From the NCBI GenBank assembly GCA_030844895.1, contig CM061233.1:32050310-32114309 (forward strand): DNA of 64,000 bases, read 5' to 3'. The stretch is from Ambrosia x helenae. Its lineage: Eukaryota; Streptophyta; Magnoliopsida; Asterales; Asteraceae. Under the pieces are notes generated by a model. The model was not told the origin of the DNA and did no database searches. It saw only the letters and a list, made by a program, of their open reading frames with translations. A program made the position numbers and the translations under genes. Positions 21,737 to 33,015 of the stretch are shown here, piece after piece. How positions within the stretch are numbered: the first letter of the stretch is position 1; each line of letters opens with the position of its first letter.

Positions 21737-24361
21737 TGTGACAACCGTCACCCTCATATTTATCAAGTTGATTAATCTAGTCTTTCATGCATTAAAGTGG
21801 TTACGAATTCAGTCCTTGTAGTAGAGTAAATTGTAATAAATTCAATCTTGAGTATTATTAAAAACAAAATTTATACATTTGTATAATTATAGTTTTCATT
21901 ATAAGTGTAAAAGGTGTGTAAGTTTAAAGTCGAAATAATAAACCTTTGAAACTAGAAGGACCTATAATGCAAATTTTAAAAAGAAAATATTCAAAACTGA
22001 TTTTTTTTTCCTTCTTCCCGCTGTACTCGTTCCGGCCATAAGGCCCGTCGCCGGCGACCTTCCGGCGAAGCTCCGATGGGATTTTAAACCATTCTAACGT
22101 CTAAAACTTAATGCTATACGTTACTCCATTTATGTATAACCATAACTACCCAATAATTGCGCGTTTAAGCAGGTATAAACGGACCTTAAAGATGTAACCG
22201 ACCGGGTTCTTAAATCGGTTCCTATTTAACGTTTTATACGGAATCAATATAAGATGTTTATGCCATTTTGTTGATGCACTTATACTTATTCAAAACCCAC
22301 CAAAAAACGTAGTTAATCACGACCTGGAAGCTCCCTAATCGTCTAATAAACGAGCGGCCTTTACTTCTTCTTTTCGAGCCGAATTCGCTGTTGTAAGGTC
22401 TTGTTTTTATAGCCGTTTTGTTATTCGTAGATTGCTGATTAATAGCCCCATAAATCTGATGCTTAAACATCTCTTAATCGGGTTATTAGAAATGGGGTTA
22501 GGGTTAGGGTTTATGTGTTGAAATGGGGAAGAAGATGACACTTAGGAGATGGATTTAAAAGTATAACTGTTTCAAATAATAACCAAGTTGATGGGTTGGT
22601 CTAATGGTTGGGTCTGCAGAATGTTATTGAAGGTGCTCAGGTTCAAACCCAAGCACCACCATTTTCCTTTATTTTTTTTCAGCATTTCTTTCTTAATTTC
22701 CAATTGTTTGATTATTTATTATATATATAATAGAATATTCATATTAAATTCATTTTTACTCCAAAAATTATAAAAATTTAGGAGTAGCTTCTTGACCCCT
22801 CATAGAAAATTATCCCACTTTTATTTTCTGTAAAATGTTTTATTTTTATATTTTTATTGAATTAAATTTTTTAAGCATATTTAATTGATAAAAAATTCAT
22901 TTTTAATGATTTTAATCTCAAAATTTTTGATAAATTATTTCTAATCATTATGAACTGAAATAAAAATATTTGGTTCAGAAAACATTTATTTTTATTAATT
23001 TTATTATTTTTAATCATTTAAACATTATTTAATCTCATTAAATCAGTTTTAAATATAAATAAGTTTATAACAATTGTGAGAAAATTATTTTCATTAATTT
23101 ACATCAGAAATCATCTATTTTCTATAAAAATAGAATTTTTGGATCATGTCTTGAATTATTAGTCTTATTTATGTTTAATTTGACATAATTAATCATTTAT
23201 TTATTTATACTATTAAATATCTATTTTATAAATACTTTTCCTATAAAATAGAAATAATTTTGTGTTTGAAAATCTTAATTACCATTTATTAGATCATTGT
23301 GAAACACATAATTATCTATTTATACATTTATGATTATTGTCTTTATTTTAATTTAGTTAAAGTAATTAACTAAATTATTTTGTCTTAATTATTCAAACAT
23401 ATTTTTGTCTAAATATTCAATTGGCAACAATTATATATTACCTAAACCATATTTACAAACTTTGGTTTATTATTATTTTTTTTAATATATAACTTCTATA
23501 ATAATTCAATTCATCATACAAAAACTCTAATTCCCCAATTCGACCTAGCAAACCCTAATGCCTTAGACTCTAGATACTTTAGACTCTTAGACATTTCCTC
23601 ATTTGCATTCTTACACATTATAGGTTGAATTCCTCGGAATTTCCAATTACTTAGCTCACGACTGCTTAAGTTGGATTTTGAACGCTTTCGTAATTTGTGA
23701 GTATATCTTTCCCCTTTTTACTGTTTTACTATTCTGGGGTGACTCGTGTACTTACTATCAAGTTTCTATTTCTTTTACTAAATGTTACTCTTTCACTAAA
23801 TGCAATTCTCATGTGTGTTTGCGTTATGTTAATTTGTGTGTCTATAACTTGTCAAAATCATTAACCTTTGAGGGCCTGGCATTTCAATGAATAGTACTAT
23901 GGTATATACCCTTGTGGCTCTGTTGAGAGTCCTCGTCATTGCTATGTATTACATTACTACTAGCGCATACTATATATATCTGCTTTTCTTTACATAGGGT
24001 TGATTTGAACGGATATTACTTATTACATACTTGCAAATGGTACCGCACATGAATTGCTAAACACTTTTCTTACTATATTTATTCAAACAGGGTATGCTCA
24101 CCAATACATTTTGTATTGACATATACTATTTTCGTACATGTTTCAGGTTATTTATGAGATGACTTTTAAGCTTTTGGAATTTTATTTAGATTTTGGATTC
24201 ATTGTATTTCAATTTAGCTGGCAGTTAGAATCGTTGTATTTCATTTCAATGTAATAAATTACTAAATCAATGTATTCAAATTTACACTTTAGTCCATGAG
24301 CTATTGAACAATCGTCACTACGTGACACCTCGATGTTTCCGCCATCGGTTGGGGTGTTACA
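21737..24361 (+). mobile_element. Solo LTR of a related Tekay-like family
   Basis: Starts TGTGACAACCGTCACCC and ends GTTGGGGTGTTACA, flanked by CATAG on both sides (21732-21736 and 24362-24366). Its 3' half shares landmarks with the host LTR: CTCACCAATACATTTTG, TGTACATG-like and TTTCAGGT, and TTTCCGCCATCGGTTGGGG. No primer-binding site, coding region or second LTR is present, so a full element has recombined to one LTR of 2.6 kb. The middle (22790-23520) is very AT-rich. Confidence 0.85.
22588..22672 (+). repeat. tRNA-like (SINE-like) segment in the solo LTR
   Basis: TGGTCTAATGGTTGG resembles a pol III A box, and GGTTCAAACCC about 40 bp later resembles a B box, followed by a T-rich run. The cloverleaf does not close well, so this is not a working tRNA. 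A SINE head or chance are both possible. Confidence 0.35.
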
Positions 24362-24722
24362 CATAGTTTACATATTTGCACTGTAGCTTTGCACTTGAAT
24401 TGTATAACATTTTTCCAACTTACTATATGTATTAAAACTAGGAATGCTCACCAACATTTCATATGTTGACAAAACTTATTTTGTACATGTTTCAGGTGCA
24501 GTTTGATCTTAGTTCCATAGCATTGGATTTTAGTGCTTGCTTTTAATAATTTATTTCAAATTTCTTGTTTTGTTCAGACTTTTGTATTTTTCCCATTTCA
24601 TCCATGTAAGACAATTTAAGTTATTCAATAATATATTTACATTTTAGTACCATGTGCTTTTGAACAATCGTCACTACGTGACACCTCGATGATTCCGCCA
24701 TCGGTTGGGGTGTTACAGTAGG

Positions 24723-25536
24723 TAGACGACTTCGTTTATGGCGGTGGTGAGTGGTCGGCAGAGGTTACAGGTTACGATGGGGTAGGTGTTGATGATGTGG
24801 GGTGGCTGGTGGTGGTCACGGTGGCAGCAATTGAGAGATAGAGAGGGACTAGAGAAATTTGGGGGTGTCAGGATTATGAACTAGGGTTTGGGGTGTTGTA
24901 TTTTGGGGAAAATGGAGAGGGCTTATGAAAAGACGGATCTACCCTCATGTGACAAGCACAAGACCTTATTTAACGTCAAAAATAAACTTAGTTAGGGCTA
25001 AAAGACAAAACATGTATGATTTTGAAACCTAAAATATATAATCAATCAATTTTAAACGTAAAGGGCATGCGTTGCAATCGGGTGTAAACATAAAGGACAA
25101 AACTTGTAATTCAGTCTTTTAAAAAATACAAATTTGATCCTCATTGTTTGTCAAATCGTAACACGTTTGATTATATTTATTATACGAAGTTAAAGTTCTG
25201 TTAAATTAAGTTCTACCTTTTTTTAATATACATAAATCCAAACCTTCACCTCCGAGATTCCATTTATTACGCCAGTCACCCCTTCCCCCAATCGATTTTT
25301 ATTTTTTTAAATATAAAAACTTGATATAAACATAAACTGATCCTTACAATAAGGTGATAGGTAAGCGGGCAACAAGTTATGCGACTCCTTTTGTCTTTTC
25401 TATCAACCTGCCAGCTATTCCCAAAATCTATACCACCTGCTGTATTTTATTTTATTGAAGAAAACGATTCAATTGTTACTTTTTCAACTTTAATTAAGTT
25501 TTTCCCTAACTAAACACGGTGAGAGTCGGTTTCTTA

Positions 25537-25568
<32 letters not shown>

Positions 25569-25770
25569 GGGAAGGATAAATTGAAAACCCCTTTGAGTTG
25601 AGAAAACTTAGAAAACCCATGTAAAAACCATCTAATTTTTTATTTTTTTTTGAAAAAAAAAAATACACAAGGTAACATACATGTTTTTAAGCGTTTTGGG
25701 CCAAAAAAAATAAAAAAGCGACGATGTGATATTTTTAAAAAAAAATAAACAAAGTTTGCGCTGTTAACAT
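24723..25770. other. Rest of the split DNA element and AT-rich spacer
   Basis: 24950-25125 is the right arm of the inverted repeat described at 15095-15300. The G-rich part 24723-24900 is internal sequence of that element. A TA tract lies at 25535-25568, followed by AGGGAAGGATAAATTGAAAA, a start typical of TA-flanked plant MITEs, but the other end was not found. No gene is seen. Confidence 0.6.
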
Positions 25771-25774
25771 ATAT

Positions 25775-27298
25775 CGCTAGGAAACTTGATCGGTGGGGGA
25801 AGAGATTTGCTTTTGTCTCGTTTCGTAACGTAAAGGATCCTAATAAACTTGAAGATAGTATAAAGGATGTGTGGATAGGAAATTATAAGCTCTATGTGGC
25901 ATTGGCTAGGTTTGTTGATGGGGAAGTTGTGGATCTTAAAGGAGATGACCGAAGTGGTAGAACTTACGGTGGTACTCAGTATGTCAAGAAACCGGCGGAG
26001 AAGGAGGCAGGTATGAATGGAAGGGATAATGATGGGGATGTAGGAGTTGATAACTTTGAGAGGTTTGCTTAATTCGCGTTTTCTTCCTGGATGTCGAATG
26101 TTCTTGTAATGAAGATTCGAGACTTGAAGAAGTTGATAACTTTGAGAGGTTTGCTTAATTCGGTCAAAGGAGGTTATATTAATATCAAGTATCTAGTCGG
26201 TTTTCATGTTCTATTATTGTTTAAGGATGATGGTGGTTGTCAATGTTTCTTGAGAATGTTATTATATGGCAGAAGTGGTTTGATTCATTAGAAAAGTGGA
26301 CGGGGCAAACCTTTACGTATGAAAGGGTTGCATGGCTCAAAATTCATGGGGTACCTGTGCATTTATCTATGGAACCAGTGTTTAATGTTATAGGTAACGG
26401 TATGGTATAGTTGTTCAATCGGCTCAGGTTACAGAGGAGGATCGGGATTTTTCGTATGTGCATGCAGGGGTGTTGTGTAAACTTCCTCATAGGATAAATG
26501 ATAGTATCGATTTATCTTGGAGAGGAAGGTCATTCGTGGTTTGGGTTGAAGAGGATGTGGGAGAGTGGATTCAGGAATGTATCAAAGACTTGGAGGATGG
26601 TTTGTCATGTTCGGAAGATGGGACGATGGAAATTGATGAAGGCAGTAAGAATGATACTACGTCGGGTAAATCTAGTTCGGATGTGAATGGTAGAGGTAAC
26701 AATGATGAGGTAGTTAATTTGGTAAAGGATGCTAATGACGGTGGGGACTGGGTTTCAAAAAATGGTGACAATCAGTCGGTGATGAATGGCGACAGTTTGG
26801 GTGATAATGTGTCTAATAATAATATTAGTTTGAATAATTCTAGTAGAGGAAGTGTGGAAGAGGAAGTACAGAAAGAAAGCTAAGTCTCGGCCAAAAATAG
26901 TGTCTCCGCAAGGCCAAGAACGACCAAAGAATAGAGCCCAGGAAGACTTGGACCCGTTTGGTATTAACCCTTTTATATGGACCAGTCCTACATCATCATG
27001 TGAAGTGGAATAGGAGGCGCAACAGACCTTGGACGATAACATATTCCTTACCCCATATTTGAACAAAAGGATTGGTTTGGAAGAAAGAAGCGATGGCAAT
27101 ATTGTTAATATAATTGGTGGGGATGAGATGGGAATTGACGTACAGAATGGGATAGAAGACAATAGGAGGAATGAGTGACATGAGGTAGAATGTACTATTA
27201 CTATGGGAAAAGATCTTGGAGCCGAAAATGTTGAGGACTTTGTTTCTCAAATTCAAAATATTGTAAAGGAGGAAGGATATCAAAACGTTCAATCATGA
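25775..27298 (+). pseudogene. LINE ORF1 (RRM-type RNA-binding protein)
   Basis: The readable frame starts RKLDRWGKRFAFVSFRNVKD, the RNP1-like end of an RRM, then runs through several frames. A central part at 26280-26530 has LKIHGVPVHLSMEPVFNVIG and SWRGRSFVVWVEED, typical of plant L1 ORF1. The acidic, Asn-rich tail ends VKEEGYQNVQS and a TGA at 27296-27298. A 31-bp block is duplicated (26048 and 26132), adding to the damage. Its TGA overlaps the ATG of ORF2. Confidence 0.75.
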
Positions 27299-27693
27299 AT
27301 ATTTTGTCTTTAAACGTACGAGGTATGGGGGTTCTAGGTAAAAGTAAGTGGGTTAGCGATTTGAGGGTGCAAAACGAAGCTTCTTTGTTACTTTTACAAG
27401 AAATGCAACATGCCGTATTATCTTCGGAGGTATGTGAATGATTTTGGGGAAGGGGTGTAGTGCGTTACAATTATGTAGAGTCGCAAAGGAGATTAGGGGG
27501 ATTGCTTACGTTATGGCATCCCTCAGTCTTCACGGTTACGGCTATACGAAAGGAGAGATTTTTTCTTCTTATTTCTGATTTTGTTAAAGGGAGTGGGGTG
27601 GTATCAAACATTCTAAACATTTATGCTCCACAAAACGCGGTTATGAAGAGGTCTTTATGGGAGGATATTGGGGTGATCATCCGTAATGGTACT
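27295..27693 (+). pseudogene. LINE ORF2, 5' part (endonuclease N-terminus)
   Basis: Starts MNILSLNVRGMG at an ATG that overlaps the ORF1 stop (ATGA). A TGA after SEVCE and a frame change near 27430 break it. NILNIYAPQNAVMKRSLWED is the conserved 'N(V/I)YAPQ' block of APE-type LINE endonucleases. The frame is cut by Tat copy B within the GGTAT target site. Confidence 0.85.
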
Positions 27694-27698
27694 GGTAT

Positions 27699-28845
27699 TA
27701 TTTTGGTCAAAAATTATCTAATAAAAATAACTTTGTATTCCAAATTAGTTTATATGAGGTAGAGTGCTAAATGTGTAGAAATACGTTTGGAAATCAATAA
27801 TATTCCTGAGATGGCGTATCAGGATGCTAAAGAAGTTAATAAGTGACAACTATGCTCGGGATGGCTTAGGTTTGCTTCGCAATGGACAGTTATATCCTCA
27901 GGATGGACAGTTATGTCCTCAGGATGGAACTGTTAGAAATAGACAAATAAAGCTAATAACAAGAGGAACAACACACGATCTACGAGGAAAGCCCTTGATC
28001 AATTGTAGATCGCCGGCATAAAACCTCGGGAGGAGTCTAGGTCCCTGCCTTGTTTGTTAATATTAAAAATGGTAAAAAGATACAACTTTGGATGAATATG
28101 TGGACGAGTGTACTACGATTACAATGATTGTGTGAGTGTTTGTGATCGGCTAAGTGTATCTGTGTAGTCTATAGTGTAAGAAGTGTGTATGTCAGTGTCC
28201 TATACTCGTCCAATACTCCCCTTTTATAGTACATGAAACCAACTATGAGTCCCTTTCTATCCGTTATGTAGTTAAGCTCCTTTAATATCGGTTGGGTCTG
28301 GTTCAGGGGAACGTTGGAGGTGTTACAACTGAATTAAGCCGTTAGATAACGGCTTCTTCTCAGCTTAGTTATTGTTTCAGTTGTTTCCTCTTTTATCGCC
28401 GGTAATAAATGTGCATCGGTTACATTCTTGACTTCTTCTTCATGCTTAGACCTTGGCTCGTAACCTCCTCCACACGTAGCTTCTTTGACTAACTAATGTA
28501 GACGTTGGAAGTTAGCTTTAGGTTCATATTATGATTTAGTTGTACCTGCAATAATGTCATAATAAGATAATTCGTTATTCCATCCTCGGGATGCACAGAG
28601 GTGAGAACACTGTTACATCCTGAACCTTGCTTAGTCCTTTAGCATCCTGAGGATGTTACTAAGAGAATATGAGGTAAAATCACCCTGCATTCATATAACA
28701 ATAAGATAGTTCGTTAGTATATCTTCAGGATGTGCACATGCTGAAATACTGTTATATCCTGAAGTCAGTTGAGCCCTTCGGCATCTTAGGGATGGTACGT
28801 TAGGGATGTGAGGTAAAATCATCCTGAGGATTTTCACCCACAACA
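27699..28845 (-). repeat. 3' LTR of Tat copy B
   Basis: Left in the window, 3' in element sense. The outer end begins TATTTTGG instead of TGTTTTGG, one terminal base mutated. The inner end is CACCCACAACA followed by a purine tract on the minus strand (TTTTTGGGGACAAT). TATA-like box on the minus strand at 28221-28228. Confidence 0.95.
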
Positions 28846-28954
28846 ATTGTCCCCAAAAATATGTTACAATTATTTTAATGGTAAAAATATTTTTAATTCT
28901 GATGCTTATCTTCTGAGGTGATTAGACATCTGATAGGATATCAACAGCTATATT

Positions 28955-30741
28955 TTGGTTGATGCTTTAGGGATGACCGCTACACCTTATCATCTTTCAC
29001 TGTCTATATCCAGACTTCAATCCTTCCTTTATAATCACAACAGGATTATCAGAAAGGTAATTTCTTCTTTCTTCTCTGCTTTTCTCTGTTTTTACCAATC
29101 TTTGTACTTTTTGTACAAAGAACTTTTTACAACAAAACCTGTTAGAAGATCCTGCAATATCAACAAGGGCTGCAGGAAGTATAGGAGTCCATAAGGACTT
29201 AATACAACAAAACCTGTTACAAGATCCAGCAAACAAAGTGTGTACATTCATAGATAATGATATCCTTTCTATGAATAACTCAGGGGCTTTCCCGGAATTA
29301 ACTGTGTTCCGGCCATATGACCAGAATGCGAAGTTTGATTTTGCATCCTCTATATGGATCTGCTTCCTATACCTGCCTTTCCACCTGGGTTTAAGATATC
29401 CATTCTCCCATTTATCAAAAAGTTCTTTGATATAACTGGGATGGCCTATGTCCAGGCTATGCCTGAGGTTTGGATGATCCTCATGGTCTGTAATGAGATC
29501 ACCGAGAATCATGGTATCAATCTTCATATTGGTGACCTGTCTTACCTGTATAAGTTGAAAACTCATGGTTCCAACCGTTATGTTCTTCAGCTTACAAAGA
29601 TCCTCATTTCCTGCATAATGTCATTAAGTCTGACAGGTCTTGGAAATCAAAGTTCTTTTTTGCGAAGAGGGATTCCAATCCTTTTGGGGATGATATCCCT
29701 ATGTCTTGGTTAAAAAGTGGTTAAGATTATTCAGGATGTTTAATGAAAATTTTGTAATGGTATCCTGAGGATATCACTAATACTCTGAAAATTTTGTGTG
29801 ACAAGTGCTTAACTTTCCAAACTTGCTCCTCCCCTGACTGATTCCCTTATCAGGTACAAAGTTGATTTAGACTTACCTGTCTCAGCTAGAACCTTTGAAG
29901 TAGAAGAGAACTACATTACTAGTTGAGCCACGGAGATGTCTGGTAAGTATTACCTGTTACATCCTGAGGATGTTTTTGTCTTGTTATGTGTACCTGTCTA
30001 AACCTGTATTTCTTTACTATTTTCAGCAAAGAAATCCACCTTTTTTGACCTTGATGATATTGACAGTCAGGATATCAAGACAACCAAGATCACTTCACCA
30101 TCCCGTTCCAAGATGACTAGTTCTCCTCCTCTACTAAGTCAAGGGCACCTGCATCCTCTTAAGAAGAGGAAGACTCCTAATGCCTCTACCTCAACCTGAG
30201 AGACTACTCCTTTGAGGATATCTTGGGCAAGATTTCCCAGTTCACTCTTTAGGTATGATGCTATCTTGAAAATGGCATAACATATTTATTCAAATATTTA
30301 AAGATAAAATACTTACCTATTCTTTGTCTCTTGTAGGGACATGAATATCTGCTGAAGTCCCTGGGTGAAGTAGCCAAGGAGATGAATGACACCAAGACCA
30401 GCCTGGAAGATATGAAGAAGATTGCTCAAGAAAAGAGCAAACATCTTGAGAAAGAGCTAGGAAAGGTGAAGAATGAGTTGAAACTGGTGAAATGTGAGCA
30501 GGTCAAGGCTTTGCTGGGGCATGGAGAGGATATGGAGGAGTATAGGCAAAGGCTCATGACATCTGTCACGATTTCTGTTCTCCAGGCTAGGGTGAGGATT
30601 GCATCGCGGGCTAAGGATCCTAAGGAAGCACCCAAGGAGCTTGAGGATGCAGAGGTGAAGGAAGCTGAAGCTAAGGTGGCTGAGGTGGTGAAGGATATAA
30701 TGACTAGGCTGGAACCCACTTTTTTAGAATATTTGTGGTAG
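28955..30741 (+). pseudogene. Antisense extra gene of Tat copy B (gypsy-type 'transposase_28'-like, with introns)
   Basis: Coding on the plus strand, opposite to gag-pol. The first half (about 29260-29740) has GAFPELTVFRPYD, FPPGFKISILPFIKKFFDITG and MPEVWMILMVCNEI, matching the plant family annotated as putative gypsy-type transposon/transposase (PF04195-like). The rest looks spliced: donor GTAAGT at 29943, acceptor at 30026, donor at 30253, acceptor at 30336, last exon 30337-30741. A basic KKRK lies in the middle exon, and the last exon encodes a Glu/Lys-rich coiled coil of about 120 residues. Frame changes near 29420 and 29590 and a TGA near 30199 make it non-functional. Its cellular role is unknown. 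Confidence 0.75.
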
Positions 30742-30819
30742 TTTGTGGTTGAACGAAAACAATTTACTTTTTTATGCTTGTATAGATAATGAAAGAGTTG
30801 GGGTGGAGGGATCTTGGTT

Positions 30820-31305
30820 TCAAGACGAAGCCCCAAATCTTTTATTTGACCCGGACCATAGATGTTGACCCCTGGTGGATGGGTACTGTTTTAGGATAAA
30901 GCCAGGGGTTGACATCAAATTTGGGCTATAATAAATAATATGGTAACTGCTTTTGACGCTACATCCTTGTACCTGTGTTAGTGTAAATTCTGCAAAACAA
31001 GATGCTAATTTCTTGACTATTTCAAGATATTCAACTAATTTTTTACCTTTGACTGCATAAGATCCGTTAAAATGGTTAGTAATTAACAAGGAATCAACAA
31101 ACACTTCTAAATTTGAAACATGCATATCCTTAGCAAATTGTAAACCAGTAATGAGAGCTTCATATTCAGCTTCATTATTGGTTGTTTGAAATGCACATCT
31201 AATCACATGGGGTATTTTGTCCCCTTGTGGTGATTTTAGTAGTAATCCTAACCCTATGCCTCTCATATTCGAAGCACCATCATTATATAAAATCCATTTT
31301 CCCAA
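30820..31305 (-). pseudogene. Second RNase H domain, copy B, truncated by deletion
   Basis: WILYNDGASNMRG, TTNNEAEYEAL and VFVDSLLITNHF give three of the four acidic positions. At LTQVQ (about 30970) the frame runs into unrelated 3'-UTR sequence because 1.66 kb is deleted, so the last Asp and all of integrase are lost. The downstream part of this open frame is a by-product of the deletion. Confidence 0.85.
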
Positions 31306-31320
31306 GTTTTCATTTACTTG

Positions 31321-31965
31321 TTATACTTCTTTTTCAATTTCACTTAGGATGTCACTACTGAAATCAGCCACAAAATCAGCTAGAGCCTGTGATTTGATTG
31401 CATTTCCAGGCTCATATACCAAGTCAAAAGCACTTAATTTTACTGACCATTCTGTCATTCTTTCTGACATTTCTGGTTTTCTAAACACATTTTCAATAGG
31501 GTAATTAGTTTGAACATGTATCTTATATGTTTCAAAATAATACCTTAACTTGGTAGATGCCATAATCAAAGCTAAAATAAATTTTTCAAGATGTGAGTAC
31601 CTGATTTCAGCATCCAGTAGAGTTTTACTTACCTAATAGATAGGATGTTGTTGTCCTTCAAATTTTCTTACCAAGACTGCACTTATTGCATTTATGGAAA
31701 CTGCAAGATACAATTTGAGAGGTTCACCATCTTTAGGTTTCATCAGGAGTGGAGCTGCTACAAGATATTCCTTCAATTTCTTCAATGTGACCTCATGTTT
31801 TTGTCCCCAGTAGAATTTACTATTCTTCCTCAGGATATCATAGAATTCTTTGCATTTATCTGAGGATTTCGAAATGAATCTGTTTAAAGCTGCTATCCTG
31901 CCTGTCAGCCTTTGTATATCCTTGATATTTTTTGGGGATTTGATATCAAGGATGGCCTTTATTTG
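31321..31965 (-). pseudogene. RT-linked RNase H and connection, copy B
   Basis: 31321-31569 encodes IMASTKLRYYFETYKIHVQT and ALADFVADFSSDI. The upstream part 31570-31965 has IQRLTGRIAALNRFISKS and FWGQK-like blocks, with a stop at about 31634 and a stop that separates it from RT at 31966. This is the first of two RNase H domains. Confidence 0.8.
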
Positions 31966-33015
31966 TTATGGACTGGCTTCTATCCCTCTTTTTGTTACCA
32001 GATGTCCAAGAAACTTCCCAGCTCCAACTCCAAAATGACACTTTGCTGGGTTTAACTTCATGTTGTAAGCATCCAGGATGTTAAAAGCCTCTTTGAGATC
32101 CCGAAGATGATCTTCTGCTTTCTTGGATTTCACTACCATGTCATCAATGTAGACCTCCATCGTGTCCCCAATCTTTTCTTTGAACATCATGTTCATTAGC
32201 CTCTGATAAGTGGCACCTGCATTTTTTAATCCAAATGGCATGGCTATATAACAATATATACCTGACGGTATCATGAATGCTATGTCCTCCTGATCATCCG
32301 GTTCCATTTGTATCTGTTGGAATCTTGAGGATGCATCCATGAATGTCAGCATCTCGTGGCCTGCTGTAGCATCCACCATTGAATCTATGTGTGGTAGTGG
32401 GAATGGATCTTTAGGACAGGCCTTGTTAAGGTCTGTGTAGTCCACACACACTCTCCATTTCCCATTTTTCTTTTGGACTACCACAACATTTGCCAGCCAT
32501 TTTGGGAATTTTACTTCCCTTATCATCTTAGACTCTAGCAGCATCTCTACTTCTTCTTGGATGATGACATTTCTTTCTGGAGCAAACTTCCTTCTTTTTT
32601 GCTGAATGGTCTTGAAACTTTTATCAATCCCAAGTTTGTGAGTGATGACATCCTTTGATATGCCGGTCATATCTTCATGTTTCCAAGCAAAAGTAGACAT
32701 CCTACATTTAAGAAAAGATATTAGTGATTGTTCAATATCATGTGGGATATTCTTACCGATTTGCACAGTGACATCCTCGTTGTTGTCGTCAAGGCAGATG
32801 GCTTTTACATCCTGATCAGGATGCGCTTTAACATTCTGAGGATGGCATTGTGCATTCTGCTGTAATTGCTATGCTAGTCGGGATGAGGCCTTCATTGATG
32901 TCGTGTAGCAATCCTTGGCTTCTTGTTGATCGCTGTTGACCTTCACAACTCCCCAAGGTGTGGGTAGTTTCACACATTGGTGATATGTTGAAGGCACGGC
33001 CTTCATATCATGTAT
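31966..33015 (-). pseudogene. Reverse transcriptase, copy B
   Basis: The open part 31966-32766 (266 residues) holds a nearly whole RT: WLANVVVVQKKNGKWRVCVDY, DLNKACPKDPFPLP, the FMDASS catalytic box, MPFGLKNAGATYQRLMN and VYIDDMVVKS. It ends at a stop just after GIEASP. Upstream, 32767-33015 continues the protease-RT linker but contains at least two stops, one being a Trp-to-stop TAG at 33016-33018 after FLGRP. The catalytic YIDD and the first Asp are intact, but the polyprotein is not. Confidence 0.9.

Larger units (their letters stand above)
15741..24717 (+). mobile_element. Non-autonomous Tekay-like LTR retrotransposon (LARD type)
   Basis: Two near-identical LTRs (15741-17236 and 20592-24717, the latter interrupted) flank a 3.35-kb core that encodes no gag or pol. 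It is bounded by the 5-bp target duplication GTAGG (15736-15740 and 24718-24722). The primer-binding site TGGTATCAGAGC matches the initiator-Met tRNA 3' end. The polypurine tract lies directly before the 3' LTR, after TTTCGGGACGAAATTTTC, a landmark known from Tekay/Del chromoviruses. The element therefore needs proteins from an autonomous partner, which is not in the window. It inserted into the inverted-repeat element at 15095-25130. Confidence 0.85.
20592..24717 (+). repeat. 3' LTR of the LARD, split by a solo LTR
   Basis: Matches the 5' LTR over 20592-21736 and 24362-24717. The inserted solo LTR occupies 21737-24361. The LTR ends GGTGTTACA and is followed by the GTAGG target duplication. 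Confidence 0.9.

Noticed and set aside
22497..22515. Telomere-like GGGTTAGGGTTAGGGTTT
   Set aside because: Only two to three imperfect units in an LTR body; not enough for an interstitial telomere.
22588..22672. tRNA gene
   Set aside because: A- and B-box-like motifs exist, but acceptor and T stems do not pair well. Listed as SINE-like with low confidence.
30820..30969. Continuation of the second RNase H protein beyond 30970
   Set aside because: The added residues come from 3'-UTR sequence joined by the 1.66-kb deletion and also occur as an isolated frame in copy A (131-313).
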